This document shows positions 40,735 through 49,660 of a stretch of 64,000 bases of DNA, piece by piece. The DNA is taken from assembly GCF_008122205.1 (NCBI RefSeq), contig NZ_PHNJ01000001.1, positions 310,001 through 374,000 of the forward strand, in the 5' to 3' direction. The translations under genes and the position numbers were made by a program. The stretch's first letter is position 1. Each line of letters starts with the position of its first letter. The notes beneath the pieces were generated by a model that ran no database searches, was not told the origin of the DNA, and saw only the letters and a list, made by a program, of their open reading frames with translations. The stretch comes from Natronococcus pandeyae (GTDB lineage Archaea > Halobacteriota > Halobacteria > Halobacteriales > Natrialbaceae).

Positions 40735-42108
40735 TTACACCGCCTCGATCCAGTCCGTGAGATCGTCGACCACCTGCGGATCGACGTTGTTTCGCACGCG
40801 ATACTCGAAGGCGACGCCGGGCCCCTCGACCGGCATGAACAGGTGGTTGAGGCCGTCGTAACTGTCGAAACTCGTCTCGGAGCGGTCGTCGAGTTCCGAC
40901 TGCCAGACGCCGAAGTCGTCCTCGAGGCTGGCCTGGAAGTCCCGTTCCCCCTGGAGGAAGTACAGCGGTTCGTCGGTCTCTCGAGCCGTCTCGAGAGCGT
41001 CGTACTCTGCGAGGCTCTCCCAGAACGCGCCGGAGAAGTCGAGGAGGACGTCGTCTTCGTCGTAGTCGCCGTCGCGGACGCGGTCGATTTCGTCGGCCTG
41101 CTTCTCGTACATGTTCGTCATCGCGGGCCAGTCGTGGCTGCCGACCGTGGCCTGGTGCTCGACGTGTGCGAGGACGACGTCGTGGAACGGGCGCGCGGGA
41201 GCACCCATCGCGACGCCGCCGGCCAGATCGCCGTCTCGGTCGACGATCCGAGGGACGGCGAGTCCGCCGACTCCCAGACCGGCGACGACGATTCGGTCCT
41301 CGTCGATCGCCTCGACGCTCCGGAGTTCGTCGACCGCGAGCAGCGCGTCGTCGACGGTCGCCGCGTCGAGCGTGTGATCTTCGGGTTCGATCTCCTGCGG
41401 GCAGGCGTACGTCCGTTTGTCGTACCGGAACGTCGCGACTCCCTCGGTCGCGAGTCCCTCCGCCAGATCTGCGAACGCTCTCGTCGCGACGCTACCGAGG
41501 TTCCTGTCGGCCGGGCCGGAGTCGTGGACGAGAACGACGCCGGGAACCGAATCCGGATCCGCGTCCGCGGGAACGGTTACGGTTCCATCCAGAGGGCACT
41601 CCTCGGTCTCGAGGGTCGCCTCCTGCTCCGTGATCGCATCGCGGTCGACGTATCCCGGTCGCTCGTAGCTGTCGTTGAACGTGATCCCGGCGACGTCGAA
41701 CTCGTCGGTCACGAGGACCTGCAGTTCGTGGTCGCTGCGCTCGAACGCCATCGTGACGTCGACGGCGTCGAACCCACTCGCGACGGTCTCGGTCGTCTCC
41801 GCGACCTCGCGGAACTCGCCGCCGACCGCGGTGTAGCCCAGCCAGATCTGCTCGAGTTCGCCGACGGCGACCTGTGCCTGCGCATCCGGAGCGGTCCGAT
41901 CGTGTGCCTGCTCGAACCGTTCGTTCCCCAACGTCTCGACGAATTGGGTCGCCGTTTCCACGGCCGTCCCGGACTGTGTGGAGTCTTCGCCGGTTCCGTC
42001 GTCCGTCTCCGACATGTCGTCGCCGAACAGGTCGGTACACCCCGCGAGGGCCGAACCCGCCGCCGCCGAAACCGAGGCCAGGAGCGTCCGTCGTCGCAGT
42101 TCGTTCAT
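40735..42108 (-). CDS. Tat lipoprotein, DUF3887-like plus alpha/beta-hydrolase domain lacking nucleophile Ser
   Basis: 457-residue exported lipoprotein: Tat signal 'NELRRRTLLAS', lipobox Cys24 in 'SALAGC', an NTF2-like DUF3887-type domain (about 50-165) and an alpha/beta-hydrolase domain (about 170-457). The hydrolase resembles dipeptidyl/esterase-like proteins ('PGVVLVHDSGPADRN', 'GVATFRYDKRTYACP'), with a late His in 'DGLNHLFMP'. The nucleophile elbow should read GxSxG, but here it is 'AGLGVGG' (Gly279 where Ser is expected). So it may be a non-catalytic binding protein. A 16-base palindrome lies four bases before the start codon. Confidence 0.85.
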   Translation of the reverse strand: MNELRRRTLLASVSAAAGSALAGCTDLFGDDMSETDDGTGEDSTQSGTAVETATQFVETLGNERFEQAHDRTAPDAQAQVAVGELEQIWLGYTAVGGEFREVAETTETVASGFDAVDVTMAFERSDHELQVLVTDEFDVAGITFNDSYERPGYVDRDAITEQEATLETEECPLDGTVTVPADADPDSVPGVVLVHDSGPADRNLGSVATRAFADLAEGLATEGVATFRYDKRTYACPQEIEPEDHTLDAATVDDALLAVDELRSVEAIDEDRIVVAGLGVGGLAVPRIVDRDGDLAGGVAMGAPARPFHDVVLAHVEHQATVGSHDWPAMTNMYEKQADEIDRVRDGDYDEDDVLLDFSGAFWESLAEYDALETARETDEPLYFLQGERDFQASLEDDFGVWQSELDDRSETSFDSYDGLNHLFMPVEGPGVAFEYRVRNNVDPQVVDDLTDWIEAV

Positions 42109-42111
42109 CGT

Positions 42112-42127
42112 TACTGATCGATCAGTA
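42112..42127. promoter_or_regulatory. 16-bp perfect palindrome upstream of lipoprotein gene
   Basis: The sequence TACTGATCGATCAGTA reads identically on both strands and lies four bases before the start codon of the lipoprotein gene, where a repressor could block transcription start or translation. Likely operator. Confidence 0.45.
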
Positions 42128-42248
42128 CCTGTTACAATAGCTGTGTTCCACGTTGTCACTCCGTGAAACATGCTCGCCCGACGACCGTCCGAAGGGCCGG
42201 CCGGGAGGGCCGATCCGGAGTCGAGTACACCCTCCCGTCGGCGAGCGT

Positions 42249-43685
42249 TCAGTCGTCGGCCGTCTCCTCGAGAGCCTCTTCGTCCAGTTTCTCGAGTTCC
42301 GCGAGGCCGCTCGAGTCGTGCGTGCCGACCGGTGGCAGGTTCACGTCCGCCGCGGGCGAGCTCTCGAGATCGGTTTCCGTTTCGAGACGCCGCATCTCGC
42401 CCGCCTCCCTCGCGTCCTGGTCGATCCGCATCGAACAGAACTCGACGCCGCACATCGAGCAAAAGCGCGCCTCCTTGTAGTTGTCCCCGGGCAGCGTCTG
42501 GTCGTGGAACGAGCGGGCGCGGTCAGGGTCGAGCGCGAGGCGGAACTGCTCGCGCCAGTCGAACTCGTATCGCGCCTCCGAGAGGGCGTCGTCCCAGTCT
42601 CGAGCCCCGGGGAGTCCGTTCGCCACGTCGCCGCTGTGTGCGGCGATCCGGTAGGCGGCGAGTCCGTCTCGGACGTCCTCCCGCTCGGGAAGGCCGAGAT
42701 GCTCCTTGGGCGTGACGTAACAGAGCATCGCCGCGCCGGCCTGGGCGGCTATCGCGGCACCGATCGCGCTCGTGATGTGGTCGTAGCCCGGCGCGACGTC
42801 GGTCACGAGCGGCCCCAGCACGTAGAACGGAGCACCGTCGCAGACCTCCTGTTGGCGCTCGACGTTCGCTGCAACCTCGTCCATCGGAACGTGGCCGGGC
42901 CCTTCGACCATCACCTGCACGCCGTGGTCCCAGGCGACGTCGGTCAGTTCGCCCAGCGTGTCGAGTTCGGCGTACTGGGCCTCGTCGCAGGCGTCGGCCA
43001 GACAGCCCGGCCGGAGGCTGTCGCCGAGGCTGAAGGTGACGTCGTACTCGACGAAGATTTCACAGAGGTCCTCGAAGATCTGGAAGAACGGATTCTGTTC
43101 GCCGCGTTCTTCCATCCACTTCGCCACGATCGACCCGCCGCGAGAGACGATTCCCGTCTTCCGACCGTCAGTTAGCGGCAGGTGCTCGGCCAGGATACCC
43201 GCGTGGATCGTCATGTAGTCGACGCCCTGCTCGGCCTGCTTCTCGACGACCTCGAGCAGCAACTCCGTCGTGATCTCCTCGGAACTGCCTGCCCGCTTGA
43301 CCGCCTCGTACAGGGGGACCGTTCCGATCGGAACCGGCGAGTACTCGACGTGCGTCTCCCGGATCTCGTCCAGATCGCTGCCCGTTCCGAGGTCCATCAC
43401 CGTGTCCGCGCCGTAGTGGACGGCCGCATGAAGCTTCTCGAGTTCCGTCTCGAGGTCGCTCGACTCGTCGCTGTTCCCGATGTTGGCGTTGACCTTGGTC
43501 GCGAACTCGCGACCGATAATCATCGGATCGAGCGCGTCGTGGGCGACGTTCGCCGGAATCACGGCCTGTCCCTCGGCGACCTGTTCTCGAACGAACTCGG
43601 GATCGCGGTTCTCTCGTTCGGCGACGCGATCCATCTCGGGCGTCACGACTCCTGCGCGGGCGGCCTGGAGCTGTGTTCTGGCCAT
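42249..43685 (-). CDS. thiC: Phosphomethylpyrimidine synthase (ThiC)
   Basis: Radical-SAM enzyme that rearranges aminoimidazole ribotide to the hydroxymethylpyrimidine phosphate of thiamine. The 478-residue protein has 'VNANIGNS', '[13 protein letters not shown]', 'TIHAGIL', '[11 protein letters not shown]', '[10 protein letters not shown]', '[14 protein letters not shown]', '[17 protein letters not shown]' and, near the C-terminus, the unusual cluster-binding motif CxxCxxxxC ('CSMCGVEFC'). It is the long archaeal/bacterial type with an N-terminal segment shorter than in E. coli. No thiamine riboswitch is present in the short leader; a TATA box lies close to the start. Confidence 0.97.
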   Translation of the reverse strand: MARTQLQAARAGVVTPEMDRVAERENRDPEFVREQVAEGQAVIPANVAHDALDPMIIGREFATKVNANIGNSDESSDLETELEKLHAAVHYGADTVMDLGTGSDLDEIRETHVEYSPVPIGTVPLYEAVKRAGSSEEITTELLLEVVEKQAEQGVDYMTIHAGILAEHLPLTDGRKTGIVSRGGSIVAKWMEERGEQNPFFQIFEDLCEIFVEYDVTFSLGDSLRPGCLADACDEAQYAELDTLGELTDVAWDHGVQVMVEGPGHVPMDEVAANVERQQEVCDGAPFYVLGPLVTDVAPGYDHITSAIGAAIAAQAGAAMLCYVTPKEHLGLPEREDVRDGLAAYRIAAHSGDVANGLPGARDWDDALSEARYEFDWREQFRLALDPDRARSFHDQTLPGDNYKEARFCSMCGVEFCSMRIDQDAREAGEMRRLETETDLESSPAADVNLPPVGTHDSSGLAELEKLDEEALEETADD

Positions 43686-43706
43686 CGATCACTAGGTGGT
43701 ATTACT

Positions 43707-43719
43707 AGGTTATAAATAT
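43707..43719 (-). promoter_or_regulatory. TATA box of thiC
   Basis: On the minus strand the sequence GATATTTATAACC, centred about 28 bases before the thiC ATG at 43685, is a good TATA element. The spacing implies a leaderless transcript. An ACTAGGT/ACTAGGT direct repeat (about 43691-43710) overlaps the space between TATA and start. Confidence 0.6.
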
Positions 43720-43747
43720 CGGGATCGTCGTCTCGAAGCACGGATCG

Positions 43748-45076
43748 CTACTCGATTCGACCGCCGGTGATCGTAACGTCGACCGTCTCGCTCGAGTCGT
43801 CGGGGACGTCGACCTCGGCCTCGATCGAGTGACGGAGTCCGTCTCGAACCGGCTCCGGGTCGTCGCCACCCTGTTCGATTTCGAAGGATCGGCGCTCGTC
43901 ACCGATCTCGAGCCAGTAGCTGCCCGGTTCGCTCGCCGAAACGGCGACCGTCGCCCCCACCTGCGTGCCGGGACGAGGCCGGTCCTCGAACGTGACCGAC
44001 TCGAGGTCGAGCGCCGCCCCCTCGAGGGCGACTTCGACCGAGCGCTCGAACGTGGTCGTGTAGACGGTCGCGTCCCGTTCGTCGTCGCCGTCTCCCTCGC
44101 CGGGTTCTCCAGTGAGGATTTCGACGCCGAGTTTGCGCTCGACGTTGCAGATCTTGTTACAGATCGTCTGTTCGGCCGAGCCGGCGAACAGCAGGCCGAC
44201 GAGCGCTCCGTCCTCGAGGAAGACGGCCGAACCGCTGTCGCCGCCCTCGGACATGTAGCCGGTGATCAGCTGATCGCGGAGGGTGACGGTGCCGTGCTCG
44301 CCGCCGAACTCGACGCTGACGCTCGCGCTCGTCGCCTCGACCGTCGCGCTCGTGACGCCGGTGGTTCGGCCGGTCTTCGTGACGGTCTCTCCGCGGAGTT
44401 CGCCGTATTCCTCTCGACGGACCGCGGTCGGCCACTCCTCGTCGAGGCCGTAGTAGCTCGCGGACTCCCGGTCGCGCTCGACCGACCGGGCGGCGACGTC
44501 GACCCGGACCCCGTCCGCGATCGGGACGTAGCCGACGAGTTCCCCGACCGCGTCGTCCTGATCCCCGCCGTCGTGGGGGCCGGGCTGGAGGATCGACTCC
44601 CCCAGGTCGGCCTCGTTCGAGCGGGCGTACACGTGGTTGTTCGACAGTCGAACGAGGTCGCCGGCTTCGACGTCGTCCCAGACGGCCTCGCTCGCGTCGC
44701 CGCCCGCGTCGTTTTCGATCCGTGCTGGGTAGGGGCCGCCCGTCCCCGCCGTCAGGTCCGCGTTGCTCTCGCTGACGCCGGCCGGGACCGGACGGTGCCG
44801 GTCGCTGCGGTCCTCGGCCGCTTCGGGGATCGGCTCGAGGATCGACAGCGGTTCGTATCCCTCGCGGTCCTCGTCGTAGCCGGCGTCAACGACGTCGACG
44901 GTCGTCTCGGCGCCCGTTTCCTGGACGCGCCTTTCGACGTCGTCCTCGTCGTCGAGCGCGTCGGGCGGCAGCTTTCGAGAGACGAAGACCCGGACCCTGT
45001 CCTCGCCCTCGTCGTAGTCGACACCGATCACGTTCCGACACTCGAGCAGGTACTCGAAATCCTGCGTTGTGGGCAT
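43748..45076 (-). CDS. Trypsin-like (NAL1-type) serine protease with C-terminal beta domain
   Basis: 442-residue protein, no signal peptide. After a small N-terminal alpha/beta domain (1-65) and linker, a chymotrypsin-fold domain follows with the triad His148 ('LSNNHVYAR'), Asp193 ('VRVDVA') and Ser281 in 'EGGDSGSAVF'. It resembles plant NAL1 and the related bacterial and archaeal 'peptidase S1 and S6' proteins. Cys residues at 'TICNKICNVE' are near the end of the protease. A C-terminal Ig-like beta domain (about 335-442) follows. Intracellular location is inferred from the absence of a signal. Substrate unknown. Confidence 0.8.
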   Translation of the reverse strand: MPTTQDFEYLLECRNVIGVDYDEGEDRVRVFVSRKLPPDALDDEDDVERRVQETGAETTVDVVDAGYDEDREGYEPLSILEPIPEAAEDRSDRHRPVPAGVSESNADLTAGTGGPYPARIENDAGGDASEAVWDDVEAGDLVRLSNNHVYARSNEADLGESILQPGPHDGGDQDDAVGELVGYVPIADGVRVDVAARSVERDRESASYYGLDEEWPTAVRREEYGELRGETVTKTGRTTGVTSATVEATSASVSVEFGGEHGTVTLRDQLITGYMSEGGDSGSAVFLEDGALVGLLFAGSAEQTICNKICNVERKLGVEILTGEPGEGDGDDERDATVYTTTFERSVEVALEGAALDLESVTFEDRPRPGTQVGATVAVSASEPGSYWLEIGDERRSFEIEQGGDDPEPVRDGLRHSIEAEVDVPDDSSETVDVTITGGRIE

Positions 45077-45206
45077 AATTGAAGCGACAACGTGTTCGTA
45101 CCGAAGGTGCTTAGTCGTGTGGTCGCGTGTCACGGACCGAGACGAGGGCTCGTTTCAGCCCACTTATGGGGGTGGGACTACTCCGTCTCGAGTAGGTGGC
45201 CACCAG

Positions 45207-45902
45207 ATGTCCGACCTACCGGACGATTTCGACTGTACGATAACGAACTGGGACTATATTTACAGCCTCTGTCGCGACGTCAGCGACGAAGTGCGCCAAG
45301 ACGACTTCGAACCCGACGTCATCGTCGCACTCGCCCGCGGCGGCTGGTTCGCGGGCCGCTGTATCTGTGACTTCCTGGGCCTCGACGATCTGACGAGCCT
45401 GAAGATGGAACACTACGTCGGCACGGCCCAGAAGACGGGCGAGCCAACGGTTCGCTACCCGATGCCCGAAGGCAGCGTCGAGGGGAAGGACGTCCTCATC
45501 ATCGACGACATCGCCGACACGGGCGGTTCGATCGAGCGCGCCTACGAGTACGTCGACGACCGCAACGCCGGCGAAGTTCGGACCGCGACCCTCCAGTTGC
45601 TCCAGACCAGCGAGTACGAACCCGACTACGTCGGCGAGCAACTCGAGGAGTGGACCTGGGTCGTCTACCCGTGGAACTTCATCGAGGACATGGTCGACCT
45701 GATCACGGGAGCGATGGAACGGGCCGACCAGGAGGAGTTCACGATCGACGACATCCGCCACTACCTCTCGGAGTACCACGGCATCGAGCGCATGGAGATG
45801 GAGATCGCCCAGCCAGACCGCCTTCAGGAGGTGCTCACGGAGATGGAGCGCCGCGGAGTCCTCGAGATGGCCAACCACGGCGAGTGGGTACTGGTCGAGT
45901 GA
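45207..45902 (+). CDS. Phosphoribosyltransferase
   Basis: 231-residue type I phosphoribosyltransferase. The PRPP-binding loop 'VLIIDDIADTGGS' covers residues 96-108, and 'VALARGGWFAGR' forms the second loop. A C-terminal helical extension (about 165-231) ending in 'EMANHGEWVLVE' is not part of the core and resembles a winged-helix-like segment. Related proteins act on hypoxanthine/xanthine/guanine, so a purine salvage role is likely, though a regulatory role cannot be excluded. It is followed within six bases by an HD-domain gene, perhaps one nucleotide-metabolism operon. Confidence 0.85.
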   Translation: MSDLPDDFDCTITNWDYIYSLCRDVSDEVRQDDFEPDVIVALARGGWFAGRCICDFLGLDDLTSLKMEHYVGTAQKTGEPTVRYPMPEGSVEGKDVLIIDDIADTGGSIERAYEYVDDRNAGEVRTATLQLLQTSEYEPDYVGEQLEEWTWVVYPWNFIEDMVDLITGAMERADQEEFTIDDIRHYLSEYHGIERMEMEIAQPDRLQEVLTEMERRGVLEMANHGEWVLVE

Positions 45903-45908
45903 CCGACG

Positions 45909-46574
45909 GTGAGCGACGGCCCCGGAACCGACGCGGCGTCGAACGCTGATCCCGATCGCGAGGACACTGTCGAGGCCGTACTCCGGGCGTTTGCACTGAA
46001 AGACGAGCGACGAACCGGCTGGCAGCTCCGCGGCGTCGACGAACCCGAATCGGTCGCCGACCACACGTGGGGTGTGTGTCTGCTGTGTCTGTTCTACGCA
46101 CCCCTCGCGGACGTCGACCGCGACCGTGCGCTTCGGATGGCCCTCGTCCACGACCTCGCGGAAGCCGAGACCGGCGATTTTCCGACTCGCGCCGACACGA
46201 CGGCGACGACGATCGACACCGAAGAGAAGGAGCGCCTCGAGCGAGCGGCCATCACGGACCTGCTCGAACCGTTCGACGACGGCGACCTTCGCGCGCTGTG
46301 GGAGGCGTACGAACGCCGCGAGAGCGAGACGGCGCGCTTCGTCAAAGACATGGATCTCGTCGATATGTGCCTGCAGGCCGTTCGGTACGAACGCGAACGG
46401 CGGTACGACCCGACAGCGGATCCGGACGACCGTTTCTCCGAGTACGACCATCTCGACGAGTTCTTCGCGACGGCCGAGCCTCGCGTTCGCACCGACGTGG
46501 GTCGCGAACTGTTCGAAGAGGCACTCGAACGGTACGAAGCGGCGAAACGATCCGCCGACGCCGAGGACGGCTGA
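45909..46574 (+). CDS. HD-domain phosphohydrolase (YfbR/HDDC2-like)
   Basis: 221-residue HD-superfamily protein with 'SVADHTWGV' (His52), 'ALVHDLAEAETGD' (His81-Asp82), and a later 'FVKDMDLVDMCLQA' (Asp) as metal ligands. The pattern fits the YfbR/HDDC2 group of 5'-deoxynucleotidases that dephosphorylate dNMPs. The start is a GTG at 45909, six bases after the phosphoribosyltransferase stop; cotranscription suggests a joint role in nucleotide salvage. The C-terminal part is helical and charged. Confidence 0.88.
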   Translation: MSDGPGTDAASNADPDREDTVEAVLRAFALKDERRTGWQLRGVDEPESVADHTWGVCLLCLFYAPLADVDRDRALRMALVHDLAEAETGDFPTRADTTATTIDTEEKERLERAAITDLLEPFDDGDLRALWEAYERRESETARFVKDMDLVDMCLQAVRYERERRYDPTADPDDRFSEYDHLDEFFATAEPRVRTDVGRELFEEALERYEAAKRSADAEDG

Positions 46575-48140
46575 CTACTCCGCCGGCGTCGGGGTCTTCG
46601 AGTCGGCTTCCTCGTCCTGTTCTTGAGGGCGCTCACCCTCCTCCGCGTCTCGGGTTTGCTCGTCGTCCTCGTCATCCTCGTCGACGATCGATTCCTTCCA
46701 GGTACCCCGAGTGAACCACGCGATGGCCGCCAGTGCCCCGACGACGTCGCCGGCGACGACGCCGACCCAGATACCGGTCGTCCCCCAGCCCGCGACGAAT
46801 ATCAGGTAGTAGCTGACCGGGACGCGGGCGATCCAGAGCGTGACGACGGAGAAGACTAGCGCGGTCTTCGTGTTCCCCGCGCCGCGGAACGCCCCGAGGA
46901 TCACCTGCAGCACGCCCATGAAGACGAACATGACCGCGGCGACCTGCAGGTAGGTTGTCCCGTAGGCGAGGGTGTCCGCCCGCCCCGCCTCGTCGGCCGT
47001 GAGGAACACGCCGACGATCGGCTCCGGGAACAGGAACGCGATCGCACCTGCCGCGAGCATGATCCCGGCGATCGCACTCGAGGCGAGCCAGGTCGCCTTC
47101 TCGGCGCGGTCGGCCCTGCCGGCGCCGAGGTTCTGGCCGACGATGGTGTCGGTCGCCTGGCCCATCCCCATCGCGGGGAGAAACGCCAGCGAGATGAGCC
47201 GGTTGCCGAGGCCGTACGCCGCGACGACCGCGGGCGGGAACGTCGCGACCATCGCCGTCATCGAAATCATCGCGAGCGAACTCATCGACTGCTCCGCCGC
47301 CGTCGGCACGCCCAGCCGAGTGATCTTCGAGACGTACTCGAGACGCGGTACGAGGTGATCTGCCTCGATGTCGGGCCCGACGTCCGTGTAGAACAGGACG
47401 TAGAACCCGATCGCAGTGGCGACCGCCCGCGAGACGACAGTCGCGACAGCAGCGCCCTGGATCTCGAGGCGAGGGAACGGTCCGACGCCGAAAATCAACA
47501 GCGGGTCGATCGCGAGGTTGATCACGACGCTGACGAACATTACGCGCATGGGCGCGTGGGTGTTCCCGTAGCCGCGCATCAGCGAGACGAAGATGAAAAA
47601 GCCGAACAGGAACGGCATCCCGAGGAAGAACACCCGCATATAGTCGGCCGCGAGCGGGACGATCCGGGCCTGGGTCTCGGCGTCGGCGGGCAACAGCGCG
47701 AGCATCGGATCGGTCAGGAAGTAGCCCGCGATACCGAGGACGATCGCGACGATCGAGATGAACGAGAGCGTCTGTCCGGCGATCAGCCCGCCCTCGCCGC
47801 TCTCGGCGCCAGTGTGCTGTGCGACGAGGATCGCCCCCGCCGCGGTGAAGCCGCCGCCGATCGAGATCAGGAAGAAAATCAACGGAAACGCCAGGCTGAG
47901 CGCACCGACGGCGTCGGGCGAGAGCGCACCGAGCCAGAACGTGTCGCCGACGTTGTAGGCGACCTGCAGTAGCTGGATGACGACCAGTGGCCAGGCGAGC
48001 CCGAACATCGGCCGAATGAGGTCCCCGTCGGTGAGGTCTCCAGCCGTCTCCGCACCGTCTACATCGTCTGCCCCTCCGGAGCTTTCCGCCTCGCTCGTCG
48101 CCGGGGCTCCGTCCTCGTTGGCGTCCGGCTCGGAGGGCAT
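46575..48140 (-). CDS. MATE-family efflux transporter
   Basis: 521-residue multidrug and toxic-compound extrusion transporter with 12 hydrophobic helices in two homologous bundles. Typical segments are 'LAWPLVVIQLLQVAYNVGDTFWLG', 'GGGFTAAGAILVAQHTGA', and 'AAEQSMSSLAMISMTAMV' with 'GQATDTIVGQNLGAGRADRAEKA' in the second half. It uses Na+ or H+ gradients to export cations or drugs; substrate unknown. The N-terminus (1-45) is an acidic disordered extension and the C-terminus (about 485-521) a charged Glu/Asp tail. It diverges from mtnP and ends one base after the HD gene (convergent). Confidence 0.94.
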   Translation of the reverse strand: MPSEPDANEDGAPATSEAESSGGADDVDGAETAGDLTDGDLIRPMFGLAWPLVVIQLLQVAYNVGDTFWLGALSPDAVGALSLAFPLIFFLISIGGGFTAAGAILVAQHTGAESGEGGLIAGQTLSFISIVAIVLGIAGYFLTDPMLALLPADAETQARIVPLAADYMRVFFLGMPFLFGFFIFVSLMRGYGNTHAPMRVMFVSVVINLAIDPLLIFGVGPFPRLEIQGAAVATVVSRAVATAIGFYVLFYTDVGPDIEADHLVPRLEYVSKITRLGVPTAAEQSMSSLAMISMTAMVATFPPAVVAAYGLGNRLISLAFLPAMGMGQATDTIVGQNLGAGRADRAEKATWLASSAIAGIMLAAGAIAFLFPEPIVGVFLTADEAGRADTLAYGTTYLQVAAVMFVFMGVLQVILGAFRGAGNTKTALVFSVVTLWIARVPVSYYLIFVAGWGTTGIWVGVVAGDVVGALAAIAWFTRGTWKESIVDEDDEDDEQTRDAEEGERPQEQDEEADSKTPTPAE

Positions 48141-48240
48141 TACGGATCGAAATACACCCGATCCACTTGAACACTCGTGGAGAGTGATACCACGTCCCGT
48201 ATCGATCGGTCGGTCTCGGCGGACGGACGATCCAGCGGAA

Positions 48241-48293
48241 ACCGCATCGAACCCGAACCGCACCGAACCCGACCCGAACCGCACCGAACCCGT
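48241..48293. repeat. 16-bp imperfect tandem repeat between MATE gene and mtnP
   Basis: Three copies of a unit close to ACCGCACCGAACCCGA at 48241-48256, 48257-48272 and 48278-48293, with five extra bases before the third. It lies in the divergent spacer, 35 bases before the mtnP start. Confidence 0.65.
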
Positions 48294-48327
48294 ATCGTTT
48301 ACGTCCCCGCCCGCGCGAGGTGTGTGC

Positions 48328-49182
48328 ATGACCATCGGCGTCATCGGCGGAAGCGGTATTTACGAGGCACTGCCACTCGAGAACGTCTCGACGAAGTCGG
48401 TCTCGACCCCGTACGGGGAACCGAGCGAGGACGTCACCCTCGGCGAACTCGGGGGGAAAGAGGTCGCGTTCCTCCCACGACACGGCGAGGACCACCAGCA
48501 CACGCCGACGGGGGCGGGCTACCGGGCGAACATCTACGCGCTGAAGTCCGTCGGAGTCGATCGCGTGATCTCGACCAACGCCGTCGGCAGCCTCCGAGAG
48601 GAGTTGCCCCCGCGGACGCTCGTCGTACCGGACCAGATCTACGACCGGACGAAACACCGCACGCCGACGTTCTTCGGCGAGGGGATGGTCGTCCACATGA
48701 GCTTCGCCCAGCCGTACTGTCCCGAGATGGTCGGCCACCTCGCGGAATCCGCACGCGAGGCGACCGACGCCGACGTCTCGGAGGACGGCACCTACGTCTG
48801 CATCGAGGGCCCCCAGTACTCGACGAAAGCCGAAAGCGAGTTCTATCGCGAACAGGGGTGGGACATCGTCGGCATGACGACTATCCCGGAAGCGAAACTC
48901 GCCCGCGAGGCCGAACTGAGCTACGCGACTGTCGCCGGCGTCACCGACTACGACGTCTGGAAGGACGACAGCGAAGTGAGTCTCGAAGAGGTACTCGAGA
49001 ACGCCGAAGCCAACCAGGAGTCGATCAACGCGGTGATCGAACACGCGATTCGGACGATGCCCGAGGACTTCGAAAGCGAGGCCTGGAGCGCGCTCGAGGG
49101 AACGATCAACACGCCGACCGATGCCATTCCGTCGGAGACCCGCGAGCGGGTCGACCTGTTGGCCGGTAGCTATCTCGACTAG
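48328..49182 (+). CDS. mtnP: S-methyl-5'-thioadenosine phosphorylase
   Basis: Phosphorolyses methylthioadenosine (or 6-oxopurine nucleosides) in methionine salvage and polyamine by-product recycling. The 284-residue protein begins 'MTIGVIGGSGIYEAL', then 'LPRHGEDHQHTP', 'ISTNAVGSLREE', 'CIEGPQYSTKAESEFYR', 'VGMTTIPEAKLAREA' and 'VTDYDVWK', all characteristic of the MTAP type rather than of bacterial PNP. ATG 48328 is chosen as it gives exactly this start. Family length is about 270-290. Confidence 0.95.
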   Translation: MTIGVIGGSGIYEALPLENVSTKSVSTPYGEPSEDVTLGELGGKEVAFLPRHGEDHQHTPTGAGYRANIYALKSVGVDRVISTNAVGSLREELPPRTLVVPDQIYDRTKHRTPTFFGEGMVVHMSFAQPYCPEMVGHLAESAREATDADVSEDGTYVCIEGPQYSTKAESEFYREQGWDIVGMTTIPEAKLAREAELSYATVAGVTDYDVWKDDSEVSLEEVLENAEANQESINAVIEHAIRTMPEDFESEAWSALEGTINTPTDAIPSETRERVDLLAGSYLD

Positions 49183-49660
49183 CGATAGAGGAGCAAAAGA
49201 CCGCGTCGGCGGTTCGTCGTCGGATCGTTTGCCTCCCGGAACAGTTTCTCGCGGAAAATTCGCGTGTTATCGACCGGCTACGAGAGTCGTATCCATACCG
49301 TACTGAGTTCTAACCGCCCTCGCTGAAGCCTCGAGTTCGCCGTTTCGGGGGAGACGAGCCTGTTATGGACCACCTACGTTATTGTAGTGACTCTCTACCA
49401 TACCAAATATCGTTGGAACAACCCCTATGCCTCTTTCTTTCTTTTGTTCGAGTGCGAGATAACCCGCCCACGCTCAGATCGTCAGTCCGCCTCGACCGCC
49501 GAACGGTCGGCCCGGTCGGCAGACGCGGGAAATCTGACAATCATGCAGTTTTACACCTATTATTAGGGCAGTAGATTACTGTTTGTCCTGATATATTCAA
49601 AAATTCAGATTCTCACGGAAAGTTTTATGTATCTATAGACTGCATTATCGAGTGCAGAGT
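49183..49660. other. Long intergenic region, probable regulator promoter
   Basis: 478 bases without a convincing gene; the right part (about 49400-49660) is far more A/T rich than the rest of the window. An AGTTTTATGTAT element (49621-49632) about 30 bases before the DUF7344 start is a good TATA candidate. No tRNA or repeat was recognised; a small RNA is possible. Confidence 0.5.

Noticed and set aside
39544-42117. 857-codon open frame on the plus strand
   Set aside because: Antisense to the PhzF and lipoprotein genes, with Arg/Val-rich composition and no domain; a high-GC shadow.
43686-43747. Thiamine riboswitch before thiC
   Set aside because: The TATA box lies about 28 bases before the start codon, leaving no room for a structured leader.
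46672-49044. 790-codon open frame on the minus strand over the MATE and mtnP genes
   Set aside because: Different frame from the MATE gene, full of Arg and low-complexity runs; both regions have strong family matches in the other frames.
49365-49574. 69-codon frame in the long spacer before the second DUF7344 gene
   Set aside because: Neutral or basic composition with many Leu, Ser and Arg, unlike acidic haloarchaeal proteins, and no plausible start signal.
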